NCBI GenBank assembly: GCA_946807835.1
Contig: OX327711.1
Location: 12,931,501-12,995,500, forward strand
Length of the DNA stretch: 64,000 nucleotides
Origin: Ailanthus altissimus
Lineage: Eukaryota > Streptophyta > Magnoliopsida > Sapindales > Simaroubaceae
Direction of reading: 5' to 3'
Under the pieces are notes generated by a model, which did not search any database, was not told where the DNA came from, and was given only the letters and a program-made list of their open reading frames with translations. The position numbers and the translations under genes are program-made. Of this stretch, positions 36,901 through 48,087 are shown in pieces. How positions within the stretch are numbered: the first letter of the stretch is position 1; each line of letters starts with the position of its first letter.

Positions 36901-37789
36901 TCTTTCAAATGATATTTTATACATTCAAGTCAACTTATCTTAACTTTTGATTATTAAAATGTGTTTTTGAAGATAGTTATTAAAACAACTTATTTGTTTT
37001 TGAAGATGAATCGGAGCAAATCAAGTTTGCATTTGTAAAGTTGAATTTAAATAATTTCTTTAATATTATATTATGTAAATGGGGATAAATGTATTTATTT
37101 ACTGCTAATTTAATTAATAAAAAATTAAAATATGACTAAAAAAAATATTTATAAAATTTTAGACCTATTTGTGAAAATTTCCATTTAAGCAAAGTAAGCA
37201 AACAAGTAAGGCACAGAATGCATTGGTAAAAAAGAAAAAGGAAAATTTTTATATTTGACTACTAGTTAAGGAGAGAAATTTTTTTTGACCCAAGTCAAAT
37301 TTTTATTTTTTATTAATCAAATATAATATATCCTGACCATTTTGTCCTCATTTGTAATTTTTTTTTCTTTTTGATGTAATTAATTAAAAATTTAATTTAA
37401 AAAATAAATAATTTAAAAATAAATTTAGTTTTTTAAATAATTAATTATTAAAAAAATAAAGTCTAGGCTTTGTTTTTTTTTCGTTTTTAATTTTATTTTT
37501 AAGTTATTTTTAAAATTTTATTTTAACTTATTTTTAAATTAATTTATAAAAAAAATTTAATTAATTAATTAAAAAATTATTTTATTTTATTTAATTAAAA
37601 TATTATTATTTTTAATTAATTTAATAAAAATAGTATTTTATAATTTATTATCTTATTTTTAAATAAAATTTTATTTTTAATTTATTAAAAAACAAAAAAG
37701 GCAAAATTTTACTTTGTTCGGGTGCATGTAGCCAAACTTTGTTTTTTTTTTATAATTTATATTTAAATTAATTATTTTTTAATTAATCA
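36901..37789. other. Low-complexity AT-rich interval
   Basis: From 37390 to 37700 the sequence is almost wholly A and T (runs of 'aattaatt', 'ttttaaa'), a plausible matrix-attachment or nucleosome-poor zone. No coding signal. Confidence 0.4.
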
Positions 37790-38110
37790 GAACATCCCTG
37801 CGGCTTTCACATCCAGAGCAGACGGAGACTGGCACGCGGACAAGGACATTTCTGCAAAATAACGCTGCCCCAGGCAGCTAATTAAGCCTTTCACTTTCAA
37901 TTTTCAGATTCGCTCGGACAGAGATTCCATCAACATTTTTCATGAACATGGACATGGATATTGCAGCTGCCCCGGCCCCGCCAATTCATAATCACAACCC
38001 AGTTTCAGCTCTCACTCATCCACTATTTTTTTTCCCAAGCATCGGCCCTAAATACATTTTAGTTACTGTTCCTTCCCCTTCCTGACACTCAAACCCACAA
38101 TTTCAAAGGT
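37790..38110 (+). other. GC-richer patch with a 47-codon ORF, unassigned
   Basis: After several hundred bases of near-pure A+T, base composition rises sharply here (for example 'ctgccccggccccgcc', 'agacggagactggcacgcgg'). A short plus-strand frame, 37942-38085, starts MNMDMDIAAAPAPP and ends VPSPS. I do not recognise the peptide. The patch could be a 5' leader or first exon of a degraded or unrecognised gene, or simply the genic isochore around the X8 gene. No splice-linked downstream exon could be proposed with confidence. Confidence 0.3.
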
Positions 38111-38878
38111 TCGATTTGGGACTACATTAAGTGAACTTAATACTTTTGCATTTTTTTTTTAAAAAAGTAATTGAGAAATTTTATTTTCTGGACACTAATT
38201 GTAATTCTATATTTTTACACGACCAATCTAATTATACCCAAAAGACATTTAGAATCTATAACATTTTAGTTGAAATATTGATCAACTTAACTCAGAAAAT
38301 TTAACATGCTGATTTGGCCTAATCTTCCTTTAATACAGTTTAAGCACTATGACGGATCTAATTATTAATATAGAGGAAACTAAGAGACACAGATAGATCC
38401 GATATCTGAACTGAAATTTAAATTTTTTTTTTTTTAAAAAAAAGAGCAGTAAGGGGACCAAAAAGAAGTAGTATTTGAACAAAAGAGATAATTGTAAGAC
38501 CATAGGAATATTCCCTACCTAAGAACAAAGATTGGAATAACTTAAGCTAATTACAACTTCAAAATTTCAACCTGAACACATCTCTTTAATTTGTTCACAG
38601 AGCTTTAATTCTTTTGCCTTTTCATTTTAATTGCCATAAAAAAAACATCTAAAGATCCTTCGGCTTTGTGAGCAAGTTAACCGACCCAGTATCAGCTTCT
38701 CAAGTACAAAAGTAGTAAGATCCCGGCAATCTTCCCCCAAGCAAAGCTTGTTTTTTGCCTGGACAATGTGGGTGGCGAAGCGCTAATAGATCTGAAAAAC
38801 AAGAAGAATTAGAATCTTGATACGTATACACTACGCATACAACCACGATACAAAATATAGAGGCGATAGTCACAAAGC
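38111..38878 (-). other. 3' flank of the X8 gene
   Basis: Contains the 3' untranslated region of the X8-domain gene, read leftwards from 38878. No other coding signal is seen; the open frame at 38700-38912 is a continuation of exon 3 in the wrong phase. No polyadenylation site can be fixed. Confidence 0.4.
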
Positions 38879-41054
38879 TCAAAACATGTACCCGGCGGCC
38901 TGGTAGACACATTTGTTGTGACCTGCAAATTAGAGCGATAAGAGGAATTAAGTTCCTTAGTTCTCTGTTCTAACTTTGAATTCTGGAAATTGCAAATATT
39001 AGTGGAATTATAAAGAGTGCAGTTCAGTTCATTTCATTTCATTTCATTTTTGCAATTGATGAACTTGTTCACTTTATCTCCTACACATATTAAATGGAAC
39101 CAAACAAGTATTAGCAAACAATTGGTAGTATTCAGATTAATTCTTGTATTCTTAGTATTTTTTTTCTAAGCCATGAGTTGAACAATCGTAAACTTCAAAT
39201 CCCATTGACATACCGTCCTTATTAATCATCAATCTACATGTATCGAATAGGATGTTCATTAGTTCTATATTCAACTTACTGGGATCCTTCTTAGTTATGG
39301 CAGCAGTTCCTCCGAAATTGCAGGCAATATCTGAGTTCCCATTCCGTTGATAATAAGTGTTGAATGCATAGGACGCGTGAGAGACGAGCGTGTCAGGTTC
39401 AAAACACGGCCCCCCGTCTTGGATTGCGCTGCAGTCGGCCATTCCCAGACCGCAGGCCCAGTCTAATGCATTTTGTAGATCAACCTGAGAAACCCCAGGA
39501 AGGGCCACACACCATGTGGTTCCATCCAAGAAAGTTGTGTTTCCCTCTGGAGGTGACTCAACTGTAACCGGAATTGCTGCTTCTGGCTTCTCTTCCATTG
39601 CTGCCCCCATTCTTGTTGCTATTATTTGGTAAATGAAAATGTTAAGAAAAATAAACCAATGATAAAAAAATCATTACTGCTTTGAATCTAACATCATAAC
39701 TCATTTTTGCCCGGAAAAGAAAATTTTAAAAGGACCAACTATAATTGAACAAATAATTAGTCACATCATGTCAATTACAATAACATTAACCAGTTCAAAT
39801 AATTTCATATCCACCAAATAAAATCAACCATCCATTATCACTTGCATTAAAGTTGTCAAACTTGCAAGTCAACTTCAATTTACTTACTCTGATTTTCTGT
39901 GTTCTTATAGCATAACAAATAATTGAATTGGGTAGCAAAGTTTGTCTGGCGCTGCCCCCAATCACCTTTTTTTTTTTTGTGTCTTTTAAAAGTATTTTAT
40001 GCTTCACTTGTCCCTCTTATTCTTCAATATAACCAAATATGTTATGATTAAAATATTCTACCTTGCTTGTCAAGAAAGAGTTTTTATCTTGGGTACATTA
40101 GGACCTAAAGAAATTTAACATAATTTTTTTTAAAAAATGTATTAAAAATGCAATATAAATTATAAAACACAAACTATGAAAATTACATAATGTTTTATCA
40201 ATATAAAAGTAATGGATAATCCAAAATCTGCATATTGCTAATTCTTCTAGCTGATAGATACAGATCCTTTTCCTTTTCCTTACATGTACTAAAAACATTT
40301 ATGATTAGCAAGATTAAATTTCTTTTTTAAAAAAAAGAATAATATTATACATTTTAAGTTTTTATTTTAAATAATAATTAATTTTAAAATTTATAATATT
40401 TTATTTTAAATATTTAACACATTATTATTTAAAATATAATTTAAAATGTGTTACATTACTTAAAAAAACTTAGAGAGGAAGAGAGACAAAGATGAAGACA
40501 ACTCCTAAGTTAAGAATAAAATAAAATGGGTAACATGAGTAGATATTCTTTTGGGAATAGGTCTATCGGGACTTATAATATTTTTATATTTAAAATAATA
40601 GATTCAAGCGAGCCATACAAATTTTATTTAATCTTTGTAAAGCATTTCGATAATTCTTTGATGTATATATTAACAGACCTACTATATGTAATATTGTAAA
40701 ATTTTTATAATATTACACCTAAAAAAAAATAATAAAAAAAGAGTAAAATAAAATGAGGAGATTACTAAAAGTAAGAAACAGAATATCTTTGCCTCAATAA
40801 GCAGGTAGTAAACAAGAAAGTTTCAGAGTCAAGACTTTGATCCACAGCACTAAAAACAATGAAACCATTGAACTATCCAAACAAAGCAGCACGGATATGA
40901 TGAATATATAACCAGAAAACGCAGAAAAAAATATAAAATATAAAAGAAAATACTAAACTTGTAACAAGAAGAGGAAAAAGAAGAACATACCCAGAAAGCA
41001 TTGCATGAATAATATTAAAAGAAACTGGAAAATCCATATCTTTGGTCTCATCAT
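38879..41054 (-). CDS. X8/CBM43-domain secreted protein (callose-binding type), three exons
   Basis: Exons on the minus strand are 41054-40991, 39618-39280 and 38922-38879. All junctions are GT-AG, both introns are phase 1, and together they encode 148 residues. Exon 1 holds a signal peptide (MMRPKIWIFQFLLILFMQCF). Exon 2 carries a linker with one NTT glycosylation site (residues 48-50) and most of an X8 domain: TTWCVALPGV, LQNALDWACG, ADCSAIQDGGPCFEP, HASYAFNTYYQRNG, ACNFGGTAAI. The 44-nt exon 3 adds the last Cys in HNKCVYQAAGYMF, then stop. All six X8 cysteines are present (58, 77, 84, 93, 121, 139). X8 (CBM43) domains bind beta-1,3-glucan (callose) in the wall or at plasmodesmata; there is no glycosidase domain. 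The C-terminus has no hydrophobic tail for a GPI anchor, unlike PDCB proteins, so a freely secreted form is inferred. Intron 2 retention would add 29 unrelated residues and stop at 39152. Exon borders were predicted by eye; the phase match and the restored cysteine pattern make them firm. Confidence 0.92.
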
Positions 41055-41480
41055 GGCAGAGAGCTCTAGCTTAATATTGTGTATAAAACTTAAAATGAAT
41101 CCCTTATATCTGTTTCTTGCTTGGGTTGGGAGTGCTTGGAAAGTAGTTTAGAGTAAGCAAGTTGAGAGTGAGGAGTAATATGGGGTGATATAAAGTGATG
41201 GAATGGAAGAAGAATCGTTAGTTTCTTCAAATGAAATTTATGTTCTTTTTCTCTTTTTCGTGTCTTGTCTCTGTGTGTAATACGGGGAGAGAGAGGCAAT
41301 AAGAGTTGTGGATGCCTGAGAAGCTAAAGCCCAAGTACTCAATTTCACAGACTTAATTATTATTATCATCGCGGTGATTTCGTTTTATTATTTTTATTTT
41401 GTAAATAAAAGATAGTATCTGCAATAAAGGTGGTAGAGTAGATAATAGCTCAATTGGGTCTATCTCCGTCGATGTGGTTT
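41055..41480 (-). promoter_or_regulatory. 5' untranslated region and promoter of the X8 gene
   Basis: Upstream of the start codon the minus strand has a CT-rich stretch (about 41280-41298, CCTCTCTCTCCCC) of the pyrimidine-patch type often near plant transcription starts, and a weak TATA-like CTTTATATC at 41186-41194. Only about 430 bp separates the start codon from the end of a hAT relic at 41481, so the promoter is either compact or overlaps the transposon terminus. The start site is not resolved. Confidence 0.35.
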
Positions 41481-41849
41481 TAGGAGTGGGAAAAAGGTGG
41501 CTATCGGCCGGACCGAATCGACATTGATTTGACCGGTTCTAATTCGACCGGTTTTAACAAAATCAATTTTAAAAAATTGAAATGATCAGTTTTTTTTTCT
41601 TGTTAAAATCTTAAAATCGATTCGAATTGAATTAGTTGGCAAATGGGCTTGAGCTGAGTTTGAGTTAATTGAGTTTTGAATTGGGTTTATAAAATGGGTA
41701 ATAAATTTTTGGGCTTAATGACAATTTTTTTTTAATATTTTATGCTTAAAATTATACCAACTAAATGTAGGTTTTATATAATTAAATATTTAATTATAAT
41801 TTTTATTTTATAATAATTAAATTAAATTAAATTTTTAATTAATTTATAT

Positions 41850-42400
41850 TCATATGTGTAAATTGAGTAATTCAATTAAATAATTAATTTATATTCAATT
41901 GTAAAAGGTTCAATTTGAATTCATTTATATTCATGTTATAAATAATTCAATTAAGTAAATTAAAATTAAATTGTGATATAATCAATTAAAATATAATTGT
42001 GTAATATTCAATTTTAATTAATTTATATTCATGTGATAAATCAAATAATTAAACTAAAATTATAATTCAATTGTGTAAGATTCACTTTCAATTAATTTAT
42101 ATTCATGTGATAAATCAAATAATTCAATTAAGTAAATTATAATTATAATTCAATTATGCAAGATTTAATTTCAGCTGTGCAAGATTCAAATTCATTTAGT
42201 TTATATTTATGTGATAAATTAAATAATTCAATTGAGTAAATTAAAATTCAATTTTAATTGTGCAAGATTTAATTTCTATTAATTTATATTCTTATGATAC
42301 ATCAAATAATTCAATTGAGTAAATTAAAATTAAAATTAAATTGTGATATAATTAATTAAAATTCAATTGTACAAGATTCAATTTCAATTGAATAATTGTC
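41850..42400 (-). repeat. About 80-bp AT-rich tandem array within hAT-2
   Basis: Roughly six diverged units with the core 'aatttatattcatgtgataaatcaaataattcaatt' followed by 'aagtaaattnaaatt' and 'aattgtgcaagattnaattt'. Its reverse complement ('aattttaatttactcaattgaattatt') resembles the tail of the hAT-1 array at 30540-30640. It lies between transposase and terminal repeat, the same relative position as in hAT-1. Confidence 0.75.
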
Positions 42401-42878
42401 ATAAAAAAATTGGTAGAATCTTCACTAAAATACGAACATTCTCATAATTTTAAAACCTATAAAGTAATAAAACACTCTCAATTTCAATATCAATAATCAA
42501 TACCAACTCTATTATTTTCAACACATTTTAATTAACAAAAGTACACAATATAAAGAATAAATTCAATAATCCATCATTTGTAAAATATTAAAAAGCAAAG
42601 TCATGGTCTAGCATCTCATTCATATGTACAACTCTAAATTCACTAATAAACTTGAAAAGCAATTGTAAAGAAAACATTATAAAAAAGTTAAAATTCAAAT
42701 GAATTATTATAAAAAAAATTCAAATATTTATACTAAATTTTAATATTTTTTACCTTACAATAGCTATTATGCAATATTCTTTGGTCTTTATTTTGACTTA
42801 TATGGTTCGATAGTGATTTACGATATTTTACATAATAATTTTTTTTTAAAAAAGTAATTAATTAAAATATAGAGTATA

Positions 42879-44009
42879 TGAAAATTTAAAATAGACAACC
42901 TAAGAGGAGGATGAATTGAGTATTTAAAAATTAACACATATATATAAATAATTTATGCAATTATTAAAACATAAATAAATTTAACAAATAATTGCGATAA
43001 ATAATAGAGTAAGAAATAGAAAGAATGACACCCGGATGTTTACGTGGTTCGACACTCCACACGACTTACATCCACGCTCAAAGCCACTCGCTTTGAGGAT
43101 TCCACTAGTTTGTCTTAAATAAAGGCTAAAAATCAATACACTTAATTTCTAAGGTGTCAAAATGTTTTTACAACAAATTAGCTTTATGGTACCAATTAAA
43201 CCCCTTTATAATTAAAGAGTAACAACTCTCATTTCAAAGTATTTCTCACAAATACTTAATTTACAATAAAATAGTAATCACTCTCTTCATAAAGTGTTTC
43301 TCACAAATACTTAACTTACAATAAAATAGTAATCACTCTCTTCACCAAGTGTTTCTCACAAATACTTGAATAAAATCATTACAAAAATTGATAAGTAATA
43401 TAATTTAAACTCCAAAATGAGTAAATATGAAGTTGTAAGAACAATGAAACTCTCAATTTCAATATATGACGTTTTTCTCTTCTTTTCTTATTTCTTTGAG
43501 CTTCAAATGAATGAGTTATTTATAAGAAGCGAAAAATATCCGTTGCTATAGTAACTCTCCCATTGCTACAGTGATGTACAGTACTTGACTGCTATACAGT
43601 AATTCTTCCGTTGCCACAGTGTCATAACCGTTGCTACATTAGCTGTTACAGTTCTGCTATCAAAGTTTTGATTTTTTGTATTTTAGTCTATTTTCTTAAA
43701 CTTTCAAAATTTTGTACTTTAGCCTAATTTCAGTATACTTGAATGATTTGACAATAACTTTCTATAGACAACTCCAAATTTACTTTTATAAAATTCTTTA
43801 GAAAGCTAACACAATTATCTTTTTATTATCAATAAGTTTGTGCACATTTTCTATCTCATACAGTACTAATATAATTTCAAATTTTTCATTCTATTTTATT
43901 TACTCATGTTTTACCTTACTTATGCATTTTATTATTTCAATGCCTAATTACAACAAATACATAATTTGTTATCATCAAAATATCAATATATATGACTAGA
44001 AAGTCAACA
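42879..44009 (-). mobile_element. Solo LTR of a SIRE/Maximus-like Copia, inside hAT-2
   Basis: The minus strand starts TGTTGACTTTCTAGTCATA at 44009, with 'TTTTGATGATAACAAAT' shortly inside, and ends with '...CAATTCATCCTCCTCTTAGG' near 42895; both are hallmarks of SIRE-type plant Copia LTRs. Flanks GTATA (42874-42878) and GTACA (44010-44014) are a 5-bp target duplication with one mismatch. The middle includes 'acgtggttcgacactccacacgacttacatccacgctcaaagcc'-type sequence (43041-43085), common in plant repeats, and three tandem 'tttctcacaaatactt' blocks (43240-43375). Confidence 0.7.
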
Positions 44010-44089
44010 GTACATTTAAAAAAATAAATGTAAATGCATAAAATTTCATTACTTATTATCTACTTTAAGTTTTTTATAATATTCTGCTT

Positions 44090-45560
44090 CAAGCATCATT
44101 GTTTTTATCTTTTTGACTTTATCCACTATAAGTGATGATCGTATCCAGTTTTATATGCATATTAAGGCCTCCACCATAATAAGAGCCAACGAATTCCTAA
44201 ATGTAGAGCATACATCCTCCAATACTAAAGGCGAACTCAGATGCCACAGTAAAGATCTATATTGTAGGTACATCTTGAGTTATATGCGTTAAAATTAGAT
44301 GCTTAATTGCATTCAATTTATACTAAAGTAAGATATTAAAGTGAGGGTTGCAAGCACTTTCATATCTTTCTATTAAATATCTGTTCACCTCACTACAACC
44401 TTTATGTCTATATCATCACTAGCAGTATATATTTTTTTTCAAAGGTCAACTTGTGTAAATCGAACTTATCTGCTCACTCTACCATGTCATAAAAAAAAAA
44501 AAGAATAACCCAATTTCATCAGATTATTGAGAAGCCATGCTACTTGTGGCATCAACATTGTTATTTTCTTCAACCGAATTTTTATACCACCCCTTATACT
44601 CCTCATACAATTTGCATAACAAATCTTGGCTATTTTTTTTTTCATTTCACCCACTTTTGCACTATCCGCATTAAACAAAATTCTAAAATATAAGCCTACA
44701 AAATTTATTTTGTATCATGGATGAAGTATGATAGCTATAATTAACAACTTGTTTATCTTCCCAGTTGATTCCTAAAACTTATCATACTTACTCTTCATAT
44801 TTCAAGCTATGCTACCCAACAAAGGATCATTATTACAAGTCAAAGTGGTTAAAGTGAAATGGATTTTAAAAATCTCATTAAAAAAAATGTTAGATGTCCA
44901 ACTTAAAGACACACTGAATTTATTAATGACATTATAAAGGTCTGTAAGAATGTTATAAATCTTTCAGCATGCTTTCAATCATCACTGAGCGATAGCCCTA
45001 GCTTCCTCTTCTCATTTCCTCTTTAGAAAAATATACCCTATAAAAACCATCTTCATCATCTATGTATTTGAATGCTTTTTAAAACTTTAAAGTACTTACC
45101 ACATCAAATAGGTGGAATTCCACCTCATTGGCATATTTAAGATCACATTGCCTTTATACTTAATTTTTTTCATTCTATACACGCTGCTTAAAAGACTACA
45201 ACTGAAAAGCCAAAAATCTCACATACTTCAGAGCATTTTGAATGCTAATTATACTTTCATTTAAGTCTTGCAACTCATCACTCATAGTCTAATTAAGAAT
45301 ATATGCACAATAATGCATATGTAAGAAGTCATTGTCCAACACCAATGCATGTATCTTTCAATGCATGAATATCAAGAAAATATGACTCCAAAAGCTTTCC
45401 AACTGTTTCCCTTTTATGATTAGACATTGGACAAAAATTCAGAATCTTTCTTTATAAATGCTAGTCACTATATATAAAATGGTTTATGACAACCATATAA
45501 CTGATGTTCTAAATGGAAGTCTAAATATCAACACTTAAACAATTTGAATACTTCTATTAA
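44090..45560 (-). pseudogene. hAT-2 transposase relic
   Basis: Minus-strand reading, with stops and frameshifts, follows the hAT order. A decayed TTDxWTS region near 45530 (YLDFHLEHQLYGC) comes first, then IFLIRL and MPMRWNSTYLMW at about 45110 (usual DVxTRWNSTYxML), SMLKDL near 44960, and IAKICYANCMRSIRGGIK at 44678-44580. MASQ.SDEIGLF follows, and finally the dimerisation domain: IFNRKI..CLQPSL, then IECN.ASNFNAYN, then MYALHLGIRWLLLWWRP in shifted frames (44150-44420). Order and motifs match hAT-1, and both elements belong to the Ac-like branch. No N-terminal BED finger. Not functional. Confidence 0.8.
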
Positions 45561-45617
45561 AGATAATCTTCAACATTGTTTTCTCCTTAAAATATAAATG
45601 CAAAACATTCTTAGAAA

Positions 45618-48087
45618 TCATTCTACGTGAGAGGACATCAAATTTAAGGACCGCAACACTACAAAAATGACAAAACCTTTAATTTTCCATAAACTAAAAA
45701 TACAACTCACAACACTCATCGCTTGTGTTATGGCTGGTTTTGTGCAAACTATCACATATATAATGCTCCCAACAACGCTAACATATGATACTTTATTCAT
45801 CTGCAGTTTATCCTCTTTGGATTTTGGTGACTGTGCTACTTTTAATTTGAAATGCATAACTAAAAGAATAGAGATAGCTTTTATATTGAACATACCAAAC
45901 TTCTTTAGTTTTTTAAGTATATACCTCTGCTGTGACAAAAGATAACATCTCTTCTTTCTCTCACAATATCCATACCTAAAATCCTTTTTGTTGTTATCAA
46001 ATCCTTCATCTCAAACTCGTAACTCAACTGTTTCTTCAATTTCTGTATTTCTTCTATATCTCTATGAATTCAGCATATCATCCACATATAGAAGCAAATA
46101 CATACTCATCCCACTACTTAGGCTCTTAAAGTATACATACTGTCATACTTGCTTCTATTGAAACCATAAGTCATCATGAAATTATAAACTCATACAATGA
46201 CTTCTTTAATAAGCAAACATGCTCCTCCATGTCGGGTTTTACAAACCCTCGTGGTGTGACATGTATATCTTCTCTTAAAGCTCTTTATATAGAAAAGTTG
46301 TCTTTACATCCATCTTCTCTAAATATAAGTCAAGGTTTACACATATGACTAACAAAATCTTAATAAATGTGTGCTTGACGATTGGTAAGAATATCTCATG
46401 AAAGTCTATCCCATCATGCTGAGTGAAAACTTGTGCTACTAGCCTACCTTTAAACCTCGTAGGCTCTACTCCTGGTATCTCCTCTATAAATTTGTACACC
46501 CACTTGTACCCAACTAATTTCTTGTTGTAAGGTTTCTCCAAAAATCTATGTATTATTCTTAAGAAGAGAACTAATTTCATTTTCCATAACTTGCTGCCAC
46601 TTCTCACTTTTCATAGCCTCTTTATATGTCTTGGGCTCATCATACTCAAAAGTATATGCAGAATTAAAGGCATGTGCAATTAAATTTTCTTGAGCATACC
46701 TTATTGGTGGATTTATCATTTTTCTTGTCCTATCTCTAACTAGTTGATACTCTTCAGGTTCTATCTTAATAGTCATAGTCTGACTTTAGATAGACTCATA
46801 AAAACTAACTAATGTTTTTTATTCAACTTAAAGGGTTGTCTTGCTGAAGTATCGATCTAAGGGCATCTCAGATCTTCTTTTAGACTCTATTTTAATTTCA
46901 ACTGTTTCGGGTACTGAAACTTCCTTAGGCACATGTTCGTCTGTTTCTTCTTCTTGGGGTTCTTTCATCATTGCTGTCTCATTAAATGTCACATCTATAC
47001 TTATGATACTTCTTAGCGGCTTCAACTTTTTGCATCATATCTTATATCCTTTCACACCCTCGGGGTATCATATAAATATCCTTTTTATTGTTCTAGGCTC
47101 CAATTTGCCTTGTTTCATATGCACGAATGTCAGATAGCCAAATATCTAGAGGTGATTATACTTAGGAGGGTTGCCAAACAACTTTTTTTTCTGGGGTCTT
47201 GAAGTCTATCGCTAATAAGGGATTTCTATTGATCAAATAAGCTGTTGTCATTACAGTATCGCCCCCAAAATGCCTTAGACATCTTTGCATTAGTCAACAT
47301 ACATCTAACCATTTGAAGCAAGGTCATGTTCATCATTTCTACCAATCTATTCTACTGTAGTGTTGATCTCACAGTTTTGTGCCTTGCAATCCCATACTTA
47401 GCACAAAAGTAATCAAACTCCATATTGCAATACTCAAAGTCATTATCAGTCTTTAATCTCTTTATCTTCTTACGGATTTAATTTTTAACAAGGGCCTTTT
47501 ATTTTTTGAAGATCTTAAACATTTGCCCCTTGCTCTTTAACATATATACCCATAACGTTTTTGAATAATCATCAATGAACGTGAGAAAAATACCTTATCC
47601 CACAAAAGTGACTATCTGTGCTAGTCCTAAAAGATATGAGTATATATAATCAAGAGTGCTTTTTATTTTATGCTCTTCGATATTAAACCTTACCCTATGT
47701 GCTTTCTCTAGCACAAAATTGCTAACAAATCTCCAATGGTTGGAACTTATCTTCTCCAAACACTTTTTGATTATATAACCCCTTTAGGTTTTTTTCACTT
47801 AGGTGAGCTAACCTTAGATGCCATAACTTGATTTATATATTCTCATCATCAATAGAGAATGATGTAGAACTACTCATAACCTTTCCTTTCAGCATATATA
47901 CACCGTTACACTGTTCTACTCTCATCATAACTATAGAATCTTTCAACACTTTTTTAATGCCTCAATCAATCCTAATGTAACATCTATTTTGGTCCAACAT
48001 CCCAAGTGAGATCAAGTTCCTCTTGAGGTTAGGAACATACCTAACTTCTAATAACTCTCTTACTCTCCCATCAAGCAACCTAAGTTT
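45618..48087 (-). pseudogene. Copia-C pol relic: protease to reverse transcriptase
   Basis: Minus strand from 48082 leftwards. First the GAG-pre-integrase block (VRYVPNLKRNLISLGMLDQN, then LWHLRLAHLSEKNL, about 47770-48060). The integrase core follows with FCAKYGIARHKTVRSTLQ.N near 47370 and MVRCMLTNAKMSKAFW. Then reverse transcriptase: EAMKSEKWQQVMENEI (46640-46560), KLVGYKWVYKF (46535-46490), RLVAQVFTQHDGIDFHEIFL and LEKMDVKTTFLYKEL (ending 46275). The catalytic YVDD in YLLLYVDDML is still readable at 46077-46088. The end of RT follows at 45938-45618 (VSYVSVVGSIIYVIVCTKP). RNase H is absent, cut off at the junction with hAT-2. Frameshifts and stops are frequent. This is the longest Copia relic in the window. 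Confidence 0.88.

Larger units (their letters stand above)
41481..45610 (-). mobile_element. hAT-2 element relic, 5'-truncated
   Basis: The left end reads TAGGAGTGGGAAAAAGGTGG, a hAT terminal repeat that agrees at 13 of its first 16 positions with the hAT-1 terminus at 30957. It is followed by the usual 'gaccgaatcg...gaccggttc' subterminal sequence. Inside, from left to right, are an AT-rich tandem array (41850-42400), a solo SIRE-like LTR (42879-44009) and minus-strand transposase coding remnants (44090-45560). The BED-finger end and right terminus are missing; the relic abuts Copia sequence at about 45610. Confidence 0.75.

Noticed and set aside
38700..38912. 70-codon minus ORF with a hydrophobic stretch, near the X8 gene end
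   Set aside because: It overlaps exon 3 in a different phase; the spliced phase gives the sixth X8 cysteine and a stop, so this frame is not used.
39364..39567. 67-codon plus-strand ORF opposite the X8 exon 2
   Set aside because: It is the antisense shadow of a well-supported coding exon, and its residues show no family pattern.
43240..43375. CRISPR-like short direct repeats ('tttctcacaaatactt' three times)
   Set aside because: The repeats are in a plant LTR, with near-identical spacers and only three units; this is a small tandem duplication.
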